Under the pieces are notes generated by a model, which worked only from the letters and a program-made list of their open reading frames with translations, was not told the origin of the DNA and searched no databases. From Streptomyces sp. MST-110588 (GTDB lineage Bacteria > Actinomycetota > Actinomycetes > Streptomycetales > Streptomycetaceae), in NCBI RefSeq assembly GCF_022695595.1, contig NZ_CP074380.1, positions 6,786,501 through 6,850,500 on the forward strand: 64,000 nucleotides of DNA, in the 5' to 3' direction. A program made the translations under genes and the position numbers. Shown here one piece after another: positions 53,116 through 60,829 of this stretch; the first letter of the stretch is position 1; each line of letters starts with the position of its first letter.

Positions 53116-53285
53116 GGCGTCCGTCTTCTCCACCTTCTGCGTCTGTGTCGTTGTCGCCGCTCATTTCATGCTGATTCGCGCGCCGGCGCGACCGAATATT
53201 CACGCGCAGGCGTACGGTGCGCGGCCCCGGGGCCCGGCGCCCGATGCCGTACGGCTCAAAACGGGACGTACCCGCCGTCGTGCTC

Positions 53286-53299
53286 TAAGCGCTTGCTCA
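53286..53299. promoter_or_regulatory. TetR-type operator TAAGCGCTTGCTCA, copy 1
   Basis: This 14-bp partial palindrome lies 69 bp upstream of the TetR gene. An identical copy is at 55229-55242 before the MaoC and SoxR genes. Identity of both copies argues for one regulator, most simply this TetR, acting on itself and on the MaoC gene. Confidence 0.65.
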
Positions 53300-53367
53300 C
53301 CTTCGGGGTATGGTGTTCGATCCGCCGGCGGACGGCCCGGACGGCGGGAAGAGGAGCGGGGTGTGTG

Positions 53368-54000
53368 ATGGCTACGCAGGCCAGGCAGGCGGACCGGACG
53401 GGTGAGGAGTGGGCCGACGTGACCCCGGACGCGGCCCGGCGGCTGGTCGGCGCCGCCGTCGAGGCGTTCGCCGAGCGCGGGTACCACGCCACCACCACCC
53501 GCGACATCGCCGGCCGGGCCGGCATGAGCCCCGCTGCCCTCTACATCCATTACAAGACGAAGGAAGAACTGCTCTACCGCATCAGCGGCATCGGCCACGA
53601 GAAGGCGCTGCGGATCATGACGGAGGCCGCGGGCGCGGGCGGCAGCGCGACGCGGCGGCTGAGCGACGCCGTACGGACCTTCGCGCGCTGGCACGCCGAG
53701 CACCACACCACGGCCCGGGTCATCCAGTACGAACTCCAGGCGCTGGGCGCCGAGCACTACGCCGAGGTCGCCGCGCTGCGCCGGCGGACCGACCGGCTGC
53801 TGCGCGGGATCATCCAGGACGGGGCGGACGCCGGGGAGTTCACCGTCGAGGACGTGCCGGGCACCACCCTGGCGGTGCTGTCGCTGTGCGTGGACGTCGC
53901 CCGGTGGTTCACCGCGGACGGTCCCCGTACGCCCGACGACGTAGGCGCGCTGTACGCCGGACTCGTACTGCGGATGGTCGGAGCGGAACGCCCCTCGTAG
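53368..54000 (+). CDS. TetR-family regulator, probably of acyl-CoA metabolism
   Basis: A 210-residue regulator. The helix-turn-helix is LVGAAVEAFAERGYHATTTR, DIAGRAGMSPAALYIHYKTK; the C-terminal domain (ALRIMTEAAGAGGSATRRLS, RWHAEHHTTARVIQYELQAL) resembles the KstR2/FadR-like TetR group that responds to CoA thioesters. ATG 53368 follows GAGGAG. The 14-bp motif TAAGCGCTTGCTCA stands upstream of it and again before the MaoC gene, supporting a small lipid-metabolism regulon. The CoA-ester ligand is inferred. Confidence 0.88.
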   Translation: MATQARQADRTGEEWADVTPDAARRLVGAAVEAFAERGYHATTTRDIAGRAGMSPAALYIHYKTKEELLYRISGIGHEKALRIMTEAAGAGGSATRRLSDAVRTFARWHAEHHTTARVIQYELQALGAEHYAEVAALRRRTDRLLRGIIQDGADAGEFTVEDVPGTTLAVLSLCVDVARWFTADGPRTPDDVGALYAGLVLRMVGAERPS

Positions 54001-54124
54001 CCGTAACTCCCCTTGACGGTGTCACGCGGCGGGAGGACGTTGTCGCTGTCGCCCGTCCGGGCGGCGATCGCACCGACCGCCGACAACGACCGTGGCACGT
54101 GACAAGGGAAGGGGGGATACGGTC

Positions 54125-54511
54125 ATGGCCGGTCCCACTTCAGGGCACGGAGAGATCCAGTTCGAAGAGGCGAAGGTCGAGGAATCCCAGCTCAACGTCA
54201 TCGGCGACCGCAAGCCGGCCGGCGTGAGCGCCCAGGACCTCCAGGGGTTCGGGTACACCTACCGGCACAACTGGGGCCCGCGCAACGGCTGGTGGGTGCT
54301 GAACCTCACCTCCAACAGCTTCACCGCCAACACCCGCGCCTTTGTCAGCATCAGTGAAGGCCCCACCTCCTCCGGTGGCAAGTTCATCGGCAACGCGCGG
54401 TACTCCGTCTACAACATCGCGCCGGACAACGGCGTGGTGGCGATTCGCGTCTTCGTCGACTGGCCGAACCCCATCGGCCTGGTCGTCGACTACTTCTTCG
54501 TGAATCCGTAA
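54125..54511 (+). CDS. Hypothetical beta-rich protein
   Basis: A 128-residue protein without signal peptide or membrane segment. The second half alternates in a beta pattern with many aromatic residues (YTYRHNWGPRNGWWVLNLTS, FVSISEGPTSSGGKFIGNAR, VVAIRVFVDWPNPIGLVVDY). It looks like a compact beta-sandwich; no family was recognised. The ATG at 54125 has GGGGGAT upstream. It follows the TetR gene by 125 bp in the same direction; whether it shares the transcript is unclear. Confidence 0.65.
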   Translation: MAGPTSGHGEIQFEEAKVEESQLNVIGDRKPAGVSAQDLQGFGYTYRHNWGPRNGWWVLNLTSNSFTANTRAFVSISEGPTSSGGKFIGNARYSVYNIAPDNGVVAIRVFVDWPNPIGLVVDYFFVNP

Positions 54512-54668
54512 GGAAACCGGAACCGGACGGAACAAGGAAACCGGAAAGGAAGCCGGAACCGGAAGAAACAGGGCGATCGGGGCGATACGAGCAGTCGGTG
54601 TGTCCGGAACGCCGCCGGGGCGGGACCGCCGTCCCGGCGGATGCGCCGCCCTCAAAGGCGTGGCCGGC

Positions 54669-55130
54669 TCACAGGTAGAAGCGGCTGAGGGTCTCGGCCA
54701 CGCACACGGGCTTGTCGCCGCCCTCGCGCTCGACGGTCACCGTCGTGGCGAGCTGCACCCCTCCGGGCACCTCGGTGACATCGGCGATCGTGGCCGTGGC
54801 GCGCACCCGTGAGCCGACCGGGACCGGAGCGGGGAAGCGGACCTTGTTCACCCCGTAATTGATGCCCATCTTCACGTTGTCGACGCGCATCAGCCGTGGT
54901 ACGAGCGCGGGCAGCAGCGAGAGCGTCAGATAGCCGTGGGCGATCGTCGAGCCGAAGGGACCGGCCGCGGCGGCCTCCTGGTCGACGTGGATCCACTGGT
55001 GGTCGCCGGTGGCGTCCGCGAACAGGTCGATCCGCTTCTGGTCGATCTCCAGCCAGTCACTGGTGCCCAGATTCTCGCCGACCGCCGCACGCAGCTCGTC
55101 GAGCGAGGCAAACACCCGGGGCTCTGCCAT
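54669..55130 (-). CDS. MaoC-family (R)-specific enoyl-CoA hydratase
   Basis: A 153-residue hot-dog-fold hydratase. The catalytic Asp and His are in FADATGDHQWIHVD, and AHGYLTLSLLPALVPRL and INYGVNKVRFPAPVPVGSRV are the family blocks. It would hydrate trans-2-enoyl-CoA. It starts at ATG 55130. The 175-bp gap to the SoxR gene holds the second copy of the TetR motif and a nested palindrome, about 100 bp upstream of its start. Confidence 0.92.
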   Translation of the reverse strand: MAEPRVFASLDELRAAVGENLGTSDWLEIDQKRIDLFADATGDHQWIHVDQEAAAAGPFGSTIAHGYLTLSLLPALVPRLMRVDNVKMGINYGVNKVRFPAPVPVGSRVRATATIADVTEVPGGVQLATTVTVEREGGDKPVCVAETLSRFYL

Positions 55131-55228
55131 GTCCGTACGCCTCCTTGGGGCTCCACTCTTCCGCGTTTGCCCGCGCTTGTCCGTGCCTGTGCACGCCGTG
55201 CGTGCCTTCATGCCTCTCCCGCATCGAC

Positions 55229-55253
55229 TAAGCGCTTGCTCAGCATGCTGAGC
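55229..55253. promoter_or_regulatory. TetR-type operator copy 2 fused to a 16-bp palindrome
   Basis: TAAGCGCTTGCTCA (55229-55242), identical to 53286-53299, overlaps the perfect palindrome GCTCAGCATGCTGAGC (55238-55253). It lies between the divergent MaoC and SoxR genes, about 100 bp from the MaoC ATG and 53 bp from the SoxR GTG. Confidence 0.65.
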
Positions 55254-55293
55254 GCGGGGCCCGCTGTCAACGCGGCCGTCCGGCCTGTGCGGA

Positions 55294-55299
55294 TAGGGT
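55294..55299 (+). promoter_or_regulatory. -10 box of a leaderless SoxR transcript
   Basis: TAGGGT ends 6 nt before the GTG at 55306, so transcription should begin at or next to the start codon. There is no Shine-Dalgarno sequence at that distance. Leaderless mRNAs are common in Streptomyces. Confidence 0.45.
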
Positions 55300-55305
55300 G
55301 ACGAG

Positions 55306-56073
55306 GTGCCTCAGCTTCCGTACAAGGTTCATGAACTCACGGTCGGCCAGCTCTCCGCGCGCAGTGGTGCCGCGGTCTCCGCCCTGCACTTCTACGAGTC
55401 CAAAGGGCTGATCAGCAGCACCAGGACGGCGGGCAACCAGCGACGCTACACCCGTGACGCGCTGCGCCGGGTCGCGTTCGTACGAGCCGCCCAGCGGGTC
55501 GGCATCCCGCTCGCCGTCATCCGTGACGCCCTGGCCGAGCTTCCCGACGAGCGGACCCCCAACCGCGAGGACTGGGCCCGCCTCTCCGACATCTGGCGTG
55601 CCGAGCTGGAGGAACGTATCAGCCAGCTCGTCGAGCTACGGGACAAGCTCACCGACTGCATCGGCTGCGGCTGCCTCTCACTGACCACCTGCGCGCTGAC
55701 CAACCCGTACGACAAGCTCGGCGAGCAGGGCCCGGGGGCGCGGCGGCTGCGCGTCGACCGGTCCGCGGCCGACCGGCCGAAGGGGAAGGCGGGCCGTGGC
55801 GTCGGTGGTTCCGGTGATGCTGACGTTGCCAGAGTAGTCAGTGGTTCCGGTGGTGCTGGTGGTGTCGGTGGTGACGGGGACTCAGGCGGTACGCACAGGG
55901 CCCGTGGTTCCGGCGGCGGCACGGGCAACCGCTCCTCGGTGGTACGCGAAGGTGACCGCGGCCAGCATCGGGCCCCAGGCCAGGAGCGGCGCGTAACAAA
56001 GAAGCATGACGGTGCGATGGACCCCGGCCAGTGCGCCGTCGTTCATGAAGAGCAGGAATGCCAGGAATTGTGA
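55306..56073 (+). CDS. soxR: SoxR redox sensor (MerR family) with long C-terminal extension
   Basis: A MerR regulator with a [2Fe-2S] site. [20 protein letters not shown] and [20 protein letters not shown] form the DNA domain; [13 protein letters not shown] gives Cys118, 121, 123 and 129 in the SoxR spacing C-x2-C-x-C-x5-C. SoxR normally stops soon after [12 protein letters not shown] (about residue 145). Here the frame continues for about 105 more residues of Gly/Asp/Arg-rich sequence to 56073 and overlaps the convergent gene by 192 bp. Loss of a stop codon is likely. It senses redox-cycling compounds. Confidence 0.88.
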   Translation: MPQLPYKVHELTVGQLSARSGAAVSALHFYESKGLISSTRTAGNQRRYTRDALRRVAFVRAAQRVGIPLAVIRDALAELPDERTPNREDWARLSDIWRAELEERISQLVELRDKLTDCIGCGCLSLTTCALTNPYDKLGEQGPGARRLRVDRSAADRPKGKAGRGVGGSGDADVARVVSGSGGAGGVGGDGDSGGTHRARGSGGGTGNRSSVVREGDRGQHRAPGQERRVTKKHDGAMDPGQCAVVHEEQECQEL

Positions 56074-56442
56074 GGGCCACAGGAGCGTGAGGGCCGCCGC
56101 GCCCGCGGTCGCGAGCCGGGTGAGGGGCCGGCCGCCGACGAAGGACAGCCGGCGGGACAGCCGCTCGCCCCAGGGGCGTACCAGGGCGAAGGTGCTCAGG
56201 GCCAGGCACTCGGTCAGCACGCTCAGGCCGATCATGAACAGGGTCCCCCAGCCGGGGGAGTTGAACTCCTCACGCAGGACGCTCTCACTGAAGCCGACCG
56301 GGACGCCGACCGCCATGGCGATCCGCCACAGGCTCGACGGCAGGGTGCACAGGACGACGGCGTGGGCGGTGCGTACGGCCCAGCGCGGCGGCGGAACCCA
56401 TGCGGCGGGCCGCTGTGGCGCGGTCGGGAACTTCGGTGTCAT
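55882..56442 (-). CDS. Membrane protein of unknown function
   Basis: A 186-residue protein with four hydrophobic stretches ([80 protein letters not shown]) and a short tail. It resembles the DUF3995-like or hypothetical membrane proteins of streptomycetes, without certain assignment. The ATG at 56442 is chosen because homologous starts just precede the Pro-rich segment. Its 3' end overlaps the extended SoxR reading frame. Confidence 0.7.
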   Translation of the reverse strand: MTPKFPTAPQRPAAWVPPPRWAVRTAHAVVLCTLPSSLWRIAMAVGVPVGFSESVLREEFNSPGWGTLFMIGLSVLTECLALSTFALVRPWGERLSRRLSFVGGRPLTRLATAGAAALTLLWPSQFLAFLLFMNDGALAGVHRTVMLLCYAPLLAWGPMLAAVTFAYHRGAVARAAAGTTGPVRTA

Positions 56443-56729
56443 GGCCCCAGCCTGCCGGTCGCACCGGTGCGCCGAAACGTTCTCGGGTACCGGTCGCCTC
56501 CGCCGTACGGCGGAGGCACGGCTCATCCCAGCGGCCCTCCATCGGCGTGGACGAAGCGACGGGCTTCACGGCCGGCAGGACACTCCAGCGCACGCCGGGA
56601 TGACGTACGGCCGGGGTGGCGACGTGCAGTTCGGAGCGGAGGGCTGCGGCCTGCGTGGATGCTCCGGCGGCGCGGTGTTGCAACAGGGACCACCTATGAA
56701 ACGTCCGAGTCACGGTATGGCTCAGCCGT
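56443..56729. other. Intergenic segment at the border of the terpene island
   Basis: This 287-bp gap holds the promoter of the membrane-protein gene and the 3' flank of the terpene synthase gene, both on the minus strand. No gene, repeat or strong terminator was seen. Confidence 0.35.
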
Positions 56730-57710
56730 TTATTCGCTGGCGGCGTAGCCGGCTGCGTCAGCTCGGAAGCGCTTGGTGTCCCGTTCGTACCAGCTCTTGC
56801 AACCCTGGATCATGACGCCAAGGTTTGCTGCATACTCGCGGGCCAGTTGCTGGTCCGAGCCGAAGTCGGGGAGAGAGGTGATGCGATCGCTGATCTCGTG
56901 GACGATCTCGTCATGGAGTTCAAGCGCCTGGGTGTAGGCGTCTTGAAGACTCAGCCTGCGTTCGCGTTGCAGACAGAGGACGACGTTGATCGTCTCGGTG
57001 CCGCCGCGGGCGATCTCTTTGGAAAGCGAGTACAGGTCGTTCTGGATTGCCATCACGCGGGATGTGAGCCACTTGAGCACGATGATGGTGGGATGGCTGG
57101 CGATATGCGGCGGCAAGGGGCGTCCCGTGGCGATCTCGATCATGTCGGTAGAGGCAACGATGCCGACTGAAGCCGTACGGATGTCGAGGGTGTCGACCAG
57201 CGAGGGTGTTGTTTTGCTTTGCTTGTAGGGTGCCTCGGCCTGCATACCGGTGACGAATACGGTCCAGTTATGGATGAAACGATCCATCCATGTTTCATCG
57301 GCGAAAGCGAGTAGTTCTTTGCGGAGGGTGGCCAGTGAGTGCATGATGCCGTTGTCCGACAGCGTGAGCGCGGCGCCTTTGAGGATCTGCACGGTCCGCC
57401 GGATAGGGACAGTGAGTTCCTCCACAGTGCACGGCTCGTAGTAGTCGTCGAAAACGGTGGCCATGGTGAACATGCGTGTGCAGGCGATCAGCCGTAGCTG
57501 ATCGACAGCGGCACCGTAACAGCGGCTGGCGAGATGTCCGAACTTCGTTGCTGCGTACTGTGCGCGTGCCTCGTCGGACAGGAAGGCAAAGTCCGTTCCC
57601 ATCCACTGCTCGATTTCACGTTCGGCCGCATCCGCCCAAGGGGCAATCCGATCCGGAAATGAATAGGTGGGGGTGGGCAGTACGAGTCCGTTCATGCTGA
57701 GGCTGGTCAT
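56730..57710 (-). CDS. Class I terpene synthase
   Basis: A 326-residue terpene cyclase. The metal motifs are complete: DDYYE at Asp88-Glu92, the NSE triad Asn224/Ser228/Glu232 in NDLYSLSKE, and the diphosphate-sensing Arg178 exactly 46 residues before the triad. The usual C-terminal Arg-Tyr pair is Arg314-Phe315 (TKRF). It should ionise a prenyl diphosphate, probably farnesyl or geranylgeranyl, and cyclise it; the product cannot be predicted. GAGAGAG precedes the ATG at 57710. Base composition is clearly less GC-rich than its neighbours. A relic prenyl synthase lies directly upstream. Confidence 0.92.
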   Translation of the reverse strand: MTSLSMNGLVLPTPTYSFPDRIAPWADAAEREIEQWMGTDFAFLSDEARAQYAATKFGHLASRCYGAAVDQLRLIACTRMFTMATVFDDYYEPCTVEELTVPIRRTVQILKGAALTLSDNGIMHSLATLRKELLAFADETWMDRFIHNWTVFVTGMQAEAPYKQSKTTPSLVDTLDIRTASVGIVASTDMIEIATGRPLPPHIASHPTIIVLKWLTSRVMAIQNDLYSLSKEIARGGTETINVVLCLQRERRLSLQDAYTQALELHDEIVHEISDRITSLPDFGSDQQLAREYAANLGVMIQGCKSWYERDTKRFRADAAGYAASE

Positions 57711-57904
57711 GGCTCTCTCTGTAAGTTATGGAGTGGCCGGGCTCTGTTGGGCCGGGGAGTGGGTCATGCCGTCCTCCGCACACGGTGGGATGGCCCCGGC
57801 GGGTGTCGGAGTGATCCATCACGTCGTTGTGGATCAGCCAACCGGTGGTCGGCAGAGTGTGGCACTGCGGGTGCCGTGACAGGGGCGGTGGCGGGCAGCA
57901 TCAT
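57711..57904 (-). pseudogene. Relic of a polyprenyl (farnesyl/geranylgeranyl) diphosphate synthase
   Basis: The minus strand at 57840-57781 reads WLIHNDVMDHSDTRRGHPTV, the first Asp-rich motif of trans-polyprenyl synthases (normally LIHDDVMDxSxTRRGxPTVH), with the first Asp changed to Asn. Only about 20 codons of the family remain. An ATG at 57904 with a perfect GGAGGA opens a different frame, so both internal deletion and frameshift have occurred. The terpene synthase begins just beyond, so the pair probably once made and used one prenyl diphosphate. Confidence 0.7.
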
Positions 57905-58451
57905 GACGGCTCTCCTCCGGTCGACCAGAGGACTTCTGCGAGGAACACACCGCAGATCTTCACTTCGGACACGGCGTGACGGCGGCTGTCCCTGTCGGCA
58001 TGATGGGCACTCCCTGCCGCTGCCGCGGGCCATGACCAGGCTGCCGTTGCCATACGTGTCCCCCTGTTCCACAGACCCGATGCCGGGCAGCCGCCCGCCC
58101 TTTCGCGGCCCACTCCCTGCATCTGCCGCACAGAGTGCGTACTCTCAGAAGAGCGGACATGCGGCGGACGGCAAAAGCCACTACCGTCTCCGAAAGCGTG
58201 AACGCGATGAACGTTTGCTCCCTTGTGAAGGGTCGGCAATCCAGTGACGCCGTGAGTGCCACTCAACTCGCCTTTCCTGGGCGCAACAACCCTGTTCAGG
58301 AGGCGCACGAGTATGTGATGCGGCAGACGGCGCGTTCAACTATGCCCATGACGTATTCCGTACGGAAGCGCTCCTTCCGAACCCGCGCCCGCTCTACACC
58401 GGCGCCTCTACCGTCCAGCCCGACTACTGGTTAAGGGGCGGAGGGAAGGGG
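57905..58451. other. Gene-free segment between two relics
   Basis: This 547-bp stretch separates the prenyl-synthase relic from the transposase relic. Frames on both strands are short and show no family motif. Base composition is mixed and less GC-rich than average. It probably contains further decayed remnants. Confidence 0.4.
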
Positions 58452-59018
58452 TTGTTGGTGGGGCGGGATCTGGGTCTGGACGGGGTGGTGGACCATTTCA
58501 CCCTGTCCAGAGACGAGTCGGGATGGTTACGGAACAAGACCGGGGCCACGAGGCTGGGCATGGCTGTCCGGCTGAAGTTCCTGACCTGGCGCGGCAGGTT
58601 TCCGAAGATGCGTCTGGAGCTGCCGCCCGACGCGGTCGGGCACGTCGCCAAGCAGCACCGCAGTGAGCTGCGGGAGTTGACTGGCTGGTACGAATGCACC
58701 AGGACCGACCAGGGCAAGCTCGTCTCGCAGTCGGTGGACGTGATCTGGCACGACGAGCGGGCCGCCGCCGAGGTCGCCGCGCGGCTCGCGCGGGACAAGG
58801 ACTGCCCCGGCCGGCTGGACGCGCTGGTCTTCGTACGGCACCAACTCCGGGATCAGCTCGGTCACGTCCGGCGAGCACGGCCACACCGAGGGAGAACTGC
58901 GCTACACCGCCCGCCGGTACCTGACCGCAGTCGGCGAAATCAGTACCTGCGCGACCGCGACCTCCAGTGCGAGATGCAGGAAGGGCTGAACGTCGTCGAG
59001 GGCTGGAACGGCGTGTCT
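58452..59018 (+). pseudogene. Broken Tn3-family transposase
   Basis: Separate pieces of a Tn3 TnpA lie in order. HFTLSRDESGWLRNKTGATR, LGMAVRLKFLTWRGRFPKMR and PPDAVGHVAKQ are the N-terminal DUF4158 region. YGTNSGISSV, GEHGHTEGELRYTARRYL (in another frame, about 58836-58940) and LQCEMQEGLNVVEGWNGV (about 58960-59018) belong to the C-terminal DDE region. A full TnpA has about 1000 residues, so about four fifths is deleted. One in-frame TTA is present. No inverted repeats or resolvase are seen. Confidence 0.8.
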
Positions 59019-59193
59019 CCCCGGAGCCGGACCCCGAGCCGGCCATGGCCTGAGCACCCGCACCACCACGCACATCAGCCCCTCGCCAGTCCCGGCGAGG
59101 GGCCGATTTTGATCCGAAGGCTACTGGCGGGTTACTTGTCACCTGGTTCGTTGCTCGTTGACGGCACCCCATGGAGCCCGGTGGGCCCCCGGG

Positions 59194-60639
59194 TCACCAG
59201 ACGGCGGGCTTGCGTCCCGCCCACGGCCGGGCCTCCTCCAACTGGGCGGACAGTGAGATCAAGGTGCCCTCATCGCCGTACCGCGCAGCGAACATCACGC
59301 CGATGGGCAGCCCCTCGTCGTTCCAGTACAGCGGTACGTTCACCGCCGGCTGGCCGGTCGCGTTGTAGAGCGCGGCGAAGGGCGTGAAGCGGCCGATGGC
59401 CGCGAACTCGGCCTGAGGGTCGGCGTCGTCGCGCAGGCTGCCGACCGGTGCCGGCGGCGCGGCGACGGTCGGCGAGAGGATCACGTCGTAGCCGCCGTCC
59501 CGTGGCATCAGCGCGTCGGCGAACAACTGGCCCAGGGAGCGGAACTCGTACATCGAGCGGGCGAACTCCACGGCGGTGAGCCGGGCGCCGCGCTGCCGCA
59601 GATATCGGGTCAGCGGCATGAGCAGTTCCTCGCCGCCGGGCGGCACGGGGCGGTTGGCGGCCAGCACCGACCAGACGCGCGTGAAGGCGTAGCGGGCGTT
59701 GTCATCGACGGTGGGCAGCGGCAGGTCCTCGACCTGGTGGCCCAGCTCGCCCAGGAGCGCCACGGTCGTCTCGATGGCGGCGCGGCAGTCCGGGTGCAGC
59801 TCCAGGCCCTCGATCGGCGCCTGGGTCAGACAGGCGATCCGCAGCCGCCCGGGGGCCCGCCGGGCGTAGGCGGAGAAGGTCTCGCCGGGCGGCAGCGCGG
59901 GCGCCGCGTACGGGTCGCCGGGCATCGGGCCGGCCAGGACGTCCAGCAGCGCGGCACCGTCGGCGACCGTACGGGAGAGCGGGCCGGCGGTGCTCAGCCC
60001 GGCGACGTCGTGCAGGACGGGGCCGCTGCTGATCCGGCCGCGGCTGGGCTTGATGCCGTAGAGCCCGCACACGGATGCGGGGATACGGACGGAGCCGCCG
60101 CCGTCGCTGGCGTGGGCGACCGGCGCCAGCCCGCCGGCCACCGCCGCGGCGGCCCCGCCGCTGGAACCGCCCGCCGAACGCTCCAGGTCCCATGGCGTGC
60201 GGGCGGGCGGGGCGAGGCGGTTCTCGGTGTAGCAGGAGAGGCCGAACTCGGGGGTGTTGGTCTTGCCGAGCAGTATCGTGCCGCCCTCGCGCAGCTTGAC
60301 CACGAGGTGGTCGTCGAACGTGGGGACGTGCTCGGCCAGCGCCAGGGAGCCCATCGTGCAGCGCACCCCCGCCACATGGTTCAGGTCCTTGACCGGCACC
60401 GGCACCCCGTACAGCAGGGGCAGCGGGCGGTCCTCGCGGCGCGCGGCGGCGGCCTCGCGCTCGGCCTCCGCCGCCTGCTTCCTGGCGAGGTCCGGGGTGC
60501 GGGTGATGAAGGCGCCGAGCGTGCTGTCCAGCCGCTCGATCCGTGTCAGGTAGTGCTCGGTGAGGTCGACCGGGGAGAGCTCACCGGACCGGACGGCCTC
60601 CGCCTGCTCCAGTGCGGTCAGATCGTGCAGCTCTGCCAT
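59194..60639 (-). CDS. Amidase (amidase-signature family)
   Basis: A 481-residue amidase. The catalytic triad is complete: Lys84 in [12 protein letters not shown], cis-Ser160 in [12 protein letters not shown] and nucleophile Ser183 in [12 protein letters not shown]. The C-terminal [17 protein letters not shown] is typical. It hydrolyses a carboxamide; the substrate is unknown. Start at ATG 60639 with GGGAGC upstream. It lies downstream of the MFS carrier and its small subunit on the same strand, 76 bp away, so it may act on an imported compound. Confidence 0.92.
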   Translation of the reverse strand: MAELHDLTALEQAEAVRSGELSPVDLTEHYLTRIERLDSTLGAFITRTPDLARKQAAEAEREAAAARREDRPLPLLYGVPVPVKDLNHVAGVRCTMGSLALAEHVPTFDDHLVVKLREGGTILLGKTNTPEFGLSCYTENRLAPPARTPWDLERSAGGSSGGAAAAVAGGLAPVAHASDGGGSVRIPASVCGLYGIKPSRGRISSGPVLHDVAGLSTAGPLSRTVADGAALLDVLAGPMPGDPYAAPALPPGETFSAYARRAPGRLRIACLTQAPIEGLELHPDCRAAIETTVALLGELGHQVEDLPLPTVDDNARYAFTRVWSVLAANRPVPPGGEELLMPLTRYLRQRGARLTAVEFARSMYEFRSLGQLFADALMPRDGGYDVILSPTVAAPPAPVGSLRDDADPQAEFAAIGRFTPFAALYNATGQPAVNVPLYWNDEGLPIGVMFAARYGDEGTLISLSAQLEEARPWAGRKPAVW

Positions 60640-60715
60640 GAACGTGTGCTCCCTCGTCGCGTGCCGCCGGGTCCGCGGCGTCCGCGCGGTACCGGTCCTG
60701 AAGGTCGAGCAGATG

Positions 60716-60829
60716 TCAGCTCGTGAACAGTTGTTTCAACTTGAGGGCCAGTTCGTAAAGGCCGTACCCGAACGGCACGCCGACCCACAGCCAGGCCAGA
60801 ACCAGGAGCGGGGTACGGCGGGCGGTCAC
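60716..60829 (-). CDS. 37-residue MFS transporter small subunit
   Basis: A very short membrane peptide read directly from the minus strand: TARRTPLLVLAWLWVGVPFG, then YGLYELALKLKQLFTS. One helix with basic residues on the N-terminal side. GTG 60829 shares GTGA with the stop of the MFS carrier, so translation is coupled. Such peptides directly after OFA-type carriers are annotated as MFS small subunits; I recall the pattern but could not search. It probably stabilises the carrier. Confidence 0.78.
   Translation of the reverse strand: MTARRTPLLVLAWLWVGVPFGYGLYELALKLKQLFTS

Noticed and set aside
58211..58240. Similarity of ATGAACGTTTGCTCCCTTGT to the sequence at the amidase start (about 60638-60657)
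   Set aside because: About 18 of 20 bases agree, but the match covers only a ribosome-binding/start region and no flanking similarity follows; chance or a tiny remnant cannot be told apart.
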